Shown here piece after piece: positions 1 to 4,936 of a DNA stretch of 7,095 nucleotides. Numbering within the stretch: the first letter of the stretch is position 1; every line of letters starts with the position of its first letter. Source of the DNA: Candidatus Margulisiibacteriota bacterium (GTDB lineage Bacteria > Margulisbacteria > Marinamargulisbacteria > DT-59); assembly GCA_013215865.1 (NCBI GenBank), contig JABSQL010000037.1:1-7095 (forward strand), given 5' to 3'. Below the pieces are notes generated by a model. The model did not search any database and was not told the origin of the DNA. It was given only the letters and a program-made list of their open reading frames with translations. A program made the position numbers and the translations under genes.

Positions 1-90
1 AGGAATAACATTCACCCCAATCGATGAGATTTTTTTTATTTTTCCAAAATCTAGAGCGGGTAAGGTTCCGTCTTCTACGCTGTTTGACAT
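1..90 (-). CDS. N-terminal 30 codons of an unidentified protein, possibly phosphoribosyl-AMP cyclohydrolase
   Basis: Reading the minus strand from an ATG at 90-88 gives 30 open codons to the window edge, beginning MSNSVEDGTLPALDFGKIKK and ending SSIGVNVIP. The start overlaps the last 16 bases of ispH in another frame, as in tightly packed operons, so the gene probably belongs to the pyrC-ispH transcription unit. The pattern of an acidic Leu-Asp-Phe-x-Lys-Ile segment followed by a Val-Ile-Pro strand resembles the opening of HisI, which usually continues with a PVVVQ-type strand. Too little is present to be sure. The A-rich bases before the ATG offer at best a weak ribosome binding site. The gene call is moderately safe and the product is a guess. 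Confidence 0.45.
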   Translation of the reverse strand, partial: MSNSVEDGTLPALDFGKIKKISSIGVNVIP

Positions 91-1019
91 TGTTCTTTTA
101 ATGATTTTGGTAGAGGAAATTCGATATCCTTCTCAACACTATCTTTTTGATGGACAGTCGCATTTGGATATTTGTCTTGGATCCTCAATATAAGACCATC
201 TACAATCTTTTGGGGGACAGAAGCTCCTGAGCTGACACCCACCCTTTTCTTTCCTTTTAAAAGACTGATGTCAAAATCATTGGGAAAGTCGATAATGTAA
301 CTGGGGACATCAAATTTTGCAGCGGTTTCTCTAAGACGGTTACTATTGGAGCTTGCCGGTGACCCACAAATAATAACGATATCACACACCTTAGCCAGTT
401 CAATCACCGCATTTTGACGATTCGTCGTCGCATAACAAATATCCGCTTTTGAGGCGCCTTCAATGTGAGGGTATTTCTCTCGTAACTTGCTTATAATTTC
501 GCCTGTTTCTTGAACAGAAAGGGTCGTTTGGGTTAAAAAGCCCACTGGTTTTTGGGGATCTATATTTAAGTTATCAACGTCTGAAACATTTTGTACAATA
601 TGCAGTAAGTCTTGGCGCACATATCCAGAGGTCCCAATAAGTTCTTGATGACCTTTATGCCCGATGAGGACGGTCTGAACGTTACGTTGTGAAAACCGGT
701 CTGCGTATCGGTGAACTTTGGTAACTAAGGGGCATGTCGCATCAATATATTTAAGCCCCCTCTTTTTGGCTTCTTCAAAAACATGAGGCGCTGTTCCATG
801 TGCAGAAAAAATGACGGTGCTATTATCTGGCACCTCATCTAATTCATCTATGAAAATAACCCCTTGGGATTTATAGTCTTCAATGACGGAGGTGTTATGA
901 ACAATCTCATGGCGCACATATAATGGCACACCAAACTTTTTCAGTGTCAGATCAACAATATTGAGTGCATATGCGACACCCGCACAAAAACCCTGGGTAT
1001 GCGCAACATGTATTTCCAT
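75..1019 (-). CDS. ispH: 4-hydroxy-3-methylbut-2-enyl diphosphate reductase (IspH/LytB)
   Basis: This is the [4Fe-4S] enzyme that makes IPP and DMAPP from HMBPP in the last step of the MEP pathway, in the cytosol. With the start at 1019 the protein has 314 residues, close to the 316 of E. coli IspH. All family marks are visible. The cluster cysteines are C12 (GFCAGV), C96 (ATCPLV) and C195 (DICYATTNRQ). The proton-donor Glu is E126 in GHKGHQELIGT, with TQTTLS and the substrate loop SSNSNR also present. An open frame continues upstream to an ATG at 1115, but it lies inside pyrC and is not family-like, so I reject that start. ATG 1025 (two codons longer, one base after the pyrC TAA at 1029-1027) is a real alternative. 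No clear Shine-Dalgarno precedes either start, which suggests translational coupling to pyrC. Confidence 0.95.
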   Translation of the reverse strand: MEIHVAHTQGFCAGVAYALNIVDLTLKKFGVPLYVRHEIVHNTSVIEDYKSQGVIFIDELDEVPDNSTVIFSAHGTAPHVFEEAKKRGLKYIDATCPLVTKVHRYADRFSQRNVQTVLIGHKGHQELIGTSGYVRQDLLHIVQNVSDVDNLNIDPQKPVGFLTQTTLSVQETGEIISKLREKYPHIEGASKADICYATTNRQNAVIELAKVCDIVIICGSPASSNSNRLRETAAKFDVPSYIIDFPNDFDISLLKGKKRVGVSSGASVPQKIVDGLILRIQDKYPNATVHQKDSVEKDIEFPLPKSLKEQCQTA

Positions 1020-1026
1020 TAACATA

Positions 1027-2359
1027 TTAGGCAGAATTATAGCATGATCCAATGAGAATTTCTTTGCCCATGACCTCCCGAAAGAAATCCCCTTCTCTAA
1101 ACACCATATTTCCATTCACAACGGTCATCATGGGACGGCCCTGGCACTTCCACCCATTAAAAGGTGTCCATCCGCATTTAGAATAAGTTCCTTCATTAGA
1201 AATGGTATGAGTGGCATTCATATCTACCAGAACCAAGTCTGCATCAAAACCCTCTTTTAACATGCCTTTATTTTGGACATTATAAAGTTTACAGGGCATT
1301 TCAGACATCCAAGTTACCACATTTTGCAACGTACATAACCCCTCATTCACCCAATTGAGGAACAGGGGAAGTGCTGTTTCAACACCCGGAATACCTGAAG
1401 GTGCTTGCCCAAATGGTTTTTCCTTTTCTTCAATGGTGTGAGGTGCATGGTCTGTCGCGATACAGTCTATTACCCCATCTCTCAACCCTTTCCAAAGAGC
1501 ATCACAATGGTATTTCTCACGCAAAGGTGGATTCATTTGGGCAAAAGTACCCAGTTTTTCATATACCTCTGGTGCGTACAGTGCCAATTGTTGGGGGGTC
1601 ACTTCAGTGGATATCAAAGAGGACCCTTTTTCTTTTCGAAGAAAATCAACTTCTTCTTTTGTTGTAAGGTGACAGATATGAAGCCTTCGTTTGTATTGAT
1701 GGGACAGCTGAACAGCCAACCTTGTGGCCTTCAAGGCCGCTTCTGGGGGACGGATTTTCATATGATCTTCTGGATTATTGCTATCCTCATACAATGATGA
1801 CTGACGCTGAATGGTTTCTTCATCTTCTGCATGTACGGCGATGAGACGGTTCCCGTTCGCAAAAATACGTTCAATCTGATCTGGTTCCGATACCAATAGA
1901 TCTCCAGTTGAAGACCCCATTAGCAATTTTATGCCAGGCACGTTTTCGATCTCATTCAAAACATCTAGGTTGTGAGGCGTCGCTCCAACAAAAAAATTAT
2001 AATTCACAAGGCTATTTTCTGAAGCGATTTTTTTCTTTGCCTGCATGGCAGATATATCCGTAGCCAGAGGATTTGTATTTGGCATTTCAAAAAAAACCGG
2101 TTACACCCCCAGAAGCCGCGGCTTCACTCCCCGTTTTAAGGGTTTCTTTATGCTCAAAACCAGGCTCTCTAAAATGAACATGGGGATCCAATACCCCTGG
2201 TAGAAGTGTAAGTCCACTTTCTTGGATCACCAATTCTGCAGAGGCACTGATAGAGGCATCCATCTTGGCAATTTTTCCATTTTCAATGTAAATATCCCCT
2301 ACCCGTGTATCTTGAGGGGTAACAATTTGAACCTGTTTTATGAGAATTGATTCCTGCAT
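1027..2359 (-). pseudogene. pyrC: Dihydroorotase (class I, PyrC-like), frameshifted at an 8-T run
   Basis: Dihydroorotase closes N-carbamoyl-L-aspartate to dihydroorotate, the third step of pyrimidine synthesis. Two adjacent minus-strand frames make one protein. Codons 1-90 (2359-2087) end GGVTGFF then TGA, and 352 codons (2085-1027) begin MPNTNPLATD. The family reads [10 protein letters not shown] across this point. Removing one T from the coding-strand run of eight (2089-2096) restores exactly that and gives about 443 residues, the usual class I length. Active-site features are intact in joined numbering: the [10 protein letters not shown] metal site (H60, H62), K144 in GIKLLMGSS, H176 in VHAED, H230 in HICHLTT and D303 in ATDHAPH. 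SGIPGVETALP is also present. No other damage is seen, so this is a very recent mutation, a sequence error, or slippage-corrected expression. ispH follows directly. If functional it is a CDS rather than a pseudogene. Confidence 0.85.
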
Positions 2360-2417
2360 ATGGACACCATTGTACAGGAGTTATGAGGTTAGGTGGAGAA
2401 CACAAACAAAAAGGTAT

Positions 2418-2448
2418 TTGACAATTCTATGTGATTATAAGATATATA
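2418..2448 (+). promoter_or_regulatory. Likely sigma-70 promoter of the tRNA-Arg gene
   Basis: A perfect TTGACA at 2418-2423 is followed by GATATA at 2441-2446 (17-base spacer) or TATATA at 2443-2448 (19-base spacer). Transcription would start within a few bases of the mature tRNA 5' end at 2456. The AT-rich stretch lies between divergent pyrC and tRNA genes. Confidence 0.55.
2434..2439 (-). promoter_or_regulatory. Possible -10 box for the pyrC-ispH unit
   Basis: The minus strand reads a perfect TATAAT here, about 75 bases upstream of the pyrC ATG. No good TTGACA-like -35 lies at the expected distance, because that position falls within the start of the tRNA gene. The region is very AT-rich, so a chance match is possible. 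Confidence 0.25.
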
Positions 2449-2455
2449 TAGAGAT

Positions 2456-2532
2456 GTCCTCGTAGCTCAGTCGGATAGAGCGCTGGATTCCTAATCCGGA
2501 GGCCGTAGGTTCAATTCCTATCGAGGACACCA
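2456..2532 (+). tRNA. tRNA-Arg (anticodon CCU)
   Basis: A complete cloverleaf folds by hand. The acceptor stem pairs GTCCTCG (2456-2462) with CGAGGAC (2522-2528), then discriminator A and an encoded CCA (2530-2532). The D stem pairs GCTC with GAGC, and the D loop contains the usual GG. The anticodon stem is CTGGA/TCCGG around the loop TTCCTAA, which places CCT at positions 34-36 and so reads the Arg codon AGG. The variable loop has five bases. The T stem is GTAGG/CCTAT around TTCAATT. It is divergent from pyrC, and an IS1-type remnant begins about 11 bases downstream, fitting use of the tRNA end as an insertion hot spot. Confidence 0.96.
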
Positions 2533-2543
2533 GTTTTTTGAAG

Positions 2544-2817
2544 TTATATTTAGAGGGAATGGGTTTTCGCGGAACAGGGCGAGTGTTGGGTGTCAGTAAT
2601 GTGACCGTACGGGTGGAAAGTATACAGAGAGTTATCAGCCCAAAAGCATCTAATCGGCAAGAAGCACACGACTCAAATTGAAAGCCTCAATGCTAATGTT
2701 CGGCATTACCTTGCTCGATTCAAAAGAAAAACGCGCTGCCACTCAAAATGCCCTCTTATGGTCGAGCTTTCTTTGGTATTATTATTTCACAAGAGATTAT
2801 ATGCTATATTGTTTTAG
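2544..2817 (+). pseudogene. IS1-family transposase remnant (InsA/InsB) with internal deletion
   Basis: Two overlapping frames carry IS1-type transposase pieces. From 2544 one frame reads LYLEGMGFRGTGRVLGVSNV then TV, the InsA helix-turn-helix region that binds the element ends. From 2605 another frame reads GWKVYRELSAQKHLIGKKHT, then TQIESLNANVRHYLARFKRK and so on to a TAG at 2817. This is the C-terminal InsB catalytic part, with the region around the second Asp (before GW) and the Glu of the DDE triad (in QIES). The pieces meet near 2605-2612. Everything between them in an intact IS1 is missing: the rest of InsA, the programmed frameshift site and the first catalytic Asp. The N-terminal InsA zinc region is also absent. 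I saw no recognisable IS1 terminal repeats. It cannot encode an active transposase. Confidence 0.85.
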
Positions 2818-2820
2818 CAA

Positions 2821-2877
2821 TCCCTATTTTGCAATTGGCTCATTTTACTTAATTTTAATTTTAATTTAAAATAGGGA
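2821..2877 (+). promoter_or_regulatory. 10-bp inverted repeat overlapping the ribosome binding site of the MORN gene
   Basis: TCCCTATTTT (2821-2830) is perfectly complementary to AAAATAGGGA (2868-2877), separated by 37 AT-rich bases. The second arm contains most of the GGGAG Shine-Dalgarno sequence (2874-2878), six bases before the ATG at 2885. If transcription starts upstream of 2821, the hairpin would hide the ribosome binding site. No protein or ligand is implied by the sequence, and regulation is inference. Confidence 0.4.
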
Positions 2878-2884
2878 GTTAAAT

Positions 2885-4468
2885 ATGACTTTATCAACAA
2901 AAATTCTAAGTGTATCTTCATTTTCTAGGGGTGGACCTTCGTCACGTAATAATTTAAGAATGAGAAATTCATACCCACTAGGTCAGTCTATATCAATAAA
3001 AAGGAATCAATCAAAAATGTGTGATTCTCTTGTAGCCGAGCATAAAGAAGTTGATAGTGATTCAGAGGGTGGTGAAAGTGATGGTTTTGATGAGCTTATA
3101 AGAAAAAGATTTGGGTTAGCTGTACAAAACGAAGAAACTCCATCTTCAGATAGTGAAGATTCAATAGGAGAATCAAAAGATGGAGATAACGAGATTTCAA
3201 TAGATGATCTCCCAGAACATTTATTGAAACTTATTGGTAGTTATCTACCAGGTCTAAAAAGTGATAAATTCCTTGAACAGTATAATCCTTCTTCAAGTAG
3301 TAAAGATTATGAAGATAGGTTAATTGGTATAGTAAATGGCACTCAAATTAGCAAATCAGCTCAACAATTAATACTAACCAAACTTAGAGAATATAAGAAA
3401 AATAATACAGTAGACAATGGTGCTTACAAACAACTTTATGATGATTATCAAAAGTTCTTTGATAAACATTTAGAAGTTTTTCGTGCGGACTTTAGTAGAA
3501 GTTATCCAGATGCTGAAATTCCTGTATCAACATTAAAATTATTTGTACTACTATTCCTTCTAGATGGAAGGGTATACGAAAAAGAGAGAAAATTCTTAGG
3601 CCTGCTACATAAAAATAGCTTATACGAAGATGCTTCAAAACAAATTTATAGGGTTTCTATTAGATGTGCAAATGGAAATGAAAAATTGAATCTCAGAATA
3701 GGTGGGAACAAATCGTTTGATCTAGAAGTTTCTTTTAAGGATAGTTCTTTTAATACCATAGATTCCTTCCATCAGAAGTTTCGGTTACATAGAATGGAGT
3801 CTGGAAATTGTATCCATCAATTTTCTGACGGTAGTTTAGATAATGGTGAATGGAAGGGTTGGCAAGCTAATGGACTTGGGACAATGACCTGGGCAAATGG
3901 AAATAAGATTACAGGAAATTGGAATGGCCATGGAATAGTTGACGGTAAAGGGGCACATACATTTAAAGACGCATCTGGAGAAGATTTATATACATATGAT
4001 GGAGAGTGGAAAAATAAGAAAAAGAACGGACACGGAAGACAAACATATGTAAATGGAGATATATATGATGGAGAATGGAAAGATGGCAAAAGAAACGGTT
4101 CAGGAACTGTGACATATGCGAATGGAAACACCTATAAAGGCGAATTTGAAAATGGTAAAATACATGGGCATGGCACTTTGACCTGTACAAATGATTTTGA
4201 ATATGATGGAAACTGGGTAACAGGAGACCCAAGCGGTCATGGTAAACTAACTTTATTGGACAGTGAGGAAGTATTTGAAGGTGATTTTCATAAAACAAAA
4301 ACCAACAAAGAAGATAAAACATATCTTTTAATTTGCACCGATAAAGAAGGTACTCAGTATGTTTTCAAGAGGGAAATATCCGGTAACTTTACTATTGTGA
4401 ACCCATTTACTATTGTGAACCCAGGAGATCACAAAAAGATGTTTGATACATATGGATATCAGGTATAG
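2885..4468 (+). CDS. MORN-repeat protein with an F-box-like motif, candidate host-directed effector
   Basis: This is a 527-residue protein. The start ATG is supported by GGGAG six bases upstream. Order of parts: residues 1-46 are Ser/Arg/Lys-rich with no acidic residue; 51-108 are acidic and Ser-rich (SDSEGGESD, SSDSEDS); 106-133 read IDDLPEHLLKLIGSYLPGL onward, like the first helix of an F-box; 155-260 look helical, with a hydrophobic core LKLFVLLFLLDG that is too short for a membrane span. Residues 319-468 hold about six MORN repeats of 22-23 residues (YDGEWKDGKRNGSGTVTYANG type). A short tail has FTIVNP twice in tandem. MORN repeats form membrane- or protein-binding beta-sheets and F-boxes recruit SKP1 in eukaryotes. 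Together in a bacterium they suggest a secreted effector. There is no signal peptide. The MORN call is firm, the F-box tentative and the role inferred. Confidence 0.9.
   Translation: MTLSTKILSVSSFSRGGPSSRNNLRMRNSYPLGQSISIKRNQSKMCDSLVAEHKEVDSDSEGGESDGFDELIRKRFGLAVQNEETPSSDSEDSIGESKDGDNEISIDDLPEHLLKLIGSYLPGLKSDKFLEQYNPSSSSKDYEDRLIGIVNGTQISKSAQQLILTKLREYKKNNTVDNGAYKQLYDDYQKFFDKHLEVFRADFSRSYPDAEIPVSTLKLFVLLFLLDGRVYEKERKFLGLLHKNSLYEDASKQIYRVSIRCANGNEKLNLRIGGNKSFDLEVSFKDSSFNTIDSFHQKFRLHRMESGNCIHQFSDGSLDNGEWKGWQANGLGTMTWANGNKITGNWNGHGIVDGKGAHTFKDASGEDLYTYDGEWKNKKKNGHGRQTYVNGDIYDGEWKDGKRNGSGTVTYANGNTYKGEFENGKIHGHGTLTCTNDFEYDGNWVTGDPSGHGKLTLLDSEEVFEGDFHKTKTNKEDKTYLLICTDKEGTQYVFKREISGNFTIVNPFTIVNPGDHKKMFDTYGYQV
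3839..4288 (+). repeat. Tandem MORN-repeat coding region
   Basis: Residues 319-468 of the MORN protein contain repeats starting near residues 319, 341, 369, 392, 415 and 438, with a partial one at 461. The most regular neighbours (369, 392, 415 and 438) keep an exact 23-residue (69-base) period and the pattern Y-x-G-E-W/F-x-x-G-x-x-x-G-x-G. The second repeat is irregular and is followed by a short insertion. Confidence 0.85.
4388..4423 (+). repeat. Perfect 18-base tandem duplication in the 3' end of the MORN gene
   Basis: TTTACTATTGTGAACCCA occurs at 4388-4405 and again without a gap or mismatch at 4406-4423. It keeps the frame and duplicates the hexapeptide FTIVNP. The absence of any silent difference indicates a recent slippage event. 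Confidence 0.9.
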
Positions 4469-4488
4469 TAGTTAATATTCTGGGATTG

Positions 4489-4515
4489 CTTAATTAAAAT
4501 AGACACTTAATTAAA
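4489..4515. repeat. Two copies of CTTAATTAAA in the spacer after the MORN gene
   Basis: The 10-base sequence occurs at 4489-4498 and 4506-4515. Its TTAATTAA core is self-complementary, so the pair could also form an 8-bp all-AT hairpin with a nine-base loop. That is too weak to call a terminator. The rest of the 4469-4643 spacer shows no gene or convincing signal. Confidence 0.35.
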
Positions 4516-4643
4516 TCGTTGTAAAATAGTTTGAATAACACCGTGTTTTGCGTCTAAATCGTGCGAGATAATGGGGTCCGAGTAGCAATGGAACAGTGAG
4601 TTACGCTAAGACCTAATATTATGCTTAAAACAACTAAGATACA

Positions 4644-4910
4644 ATGACTAATTTGATTCTTAATTTCTGTCGAGAAGAATTTGAAAGAGCCTTGGCCTTC
4701 ATATCGGGGGATGGGTTTATGGCACCCCTTATTAAACGAGTTGTAGCTTTAGAGGGTGATGAAGTTGTTATTGATGAATCGGGGGTGTACATGAATGGGC
4801 GGTATTTTGGGGTGGTTTTTGTTGGGGATTATGGAAAGAAAATAATCCATCAAGAAGTTTGGGTGCGTTTTAGTGCAATTATTCCTGGATTTGTTCGATA
4901 TATATTTTAG
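4644..4910 (+). pseudogene. Fragment of a TraF-like conjugal-transfer signal peptidase (S26 family)
   Basis: This 88-codon frame carries the middle of a TraF-type S26 peptidase, which in conjugation systems processes the pilin. Residues 29-39, LIKRVVALEGD, match the Lys box that supplies the catalytic general base (K31). VVIDESGVYMNG and the KKIIHQ segment follow as in the family, and IIPGF near the end resembles the strand before the usual C-terminal Asp-Ser-Arg motif. The N-terminal membrane segment and the catalytic Ser box (S-M-P-x-G) are absent in every upstream frame I read, and the C-terminal Asp-Ser-Arg region is missing after TAG at 4908. It therefore cannot be active. The start ATG is probably not a true gene start. 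It is best read as debris of an integrative conjugative element. Confidence 0.65.
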
Positions 4911-4923
4911 TAACACATTTGAT

Positions 4924-4928
4924 AGGAG
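4924..4928 (+). promoter_or_regulatory. Shine-Dalgarno site fixing a GTG start at 4937
   Basis: AGGAG lies eight bases before GTG 4937-4939. The nearest in-frame alternatives, GTG 4928 and ATG 5006, have no comparable site, so this motif decides the start of the large gene that follows. Confidence 0.7.
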
Positions 4929-4936
4929 TGATAACA

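Noticed and set aside
1020..1115. N-terminal extension of ispH to an ATG at 1115
   Set aside because: It lies wholly inside the pyrC 3' end, is not family-like, and would make the protein about 30 residues longer than usual. ATG 1019 or 1025 gives the expected N-terminus.
1371..1797. Plus-strand open frames of 98 and 130 codons
   Set aside because: They are antisense shadows of pyrC, which is well supported by its motifs.
2500..2532. Attachment-site duplication of the tRNA 3' end
   Set aside because: I found no second copy of the T-arm and acceptor sequence elsewhere in the window.
2678..2869. 63-codon plus-strand frame
   Set aside because: It overlaps the InsB-like remnant in a different phase. 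The transposase likeness lies in the other frame.
2821..2877. The inverted repeat as the ends of a small mobile element
   Set aside because: No target-site duplication flanks the arms and the enclosed 37 bases look like ordinary AT-rich leader, so a hairpin reading is simpler.
3817..4322. Minus-strand open frames of 104 and 119 codons
   Set aside because: They are opposite the MORN repeat region. Their periodic Phe/Pro/Ser/His-rich peptides simply mirror the repeat codons.
4469..4643. Missing N-terminus of the TraF peptidase or a terminator in the spacer
   Set aside because: No frame shows the Ser box or a membrane segment. The only dyad is an all-AT TTAATTAA pair without a GC stem and T run.
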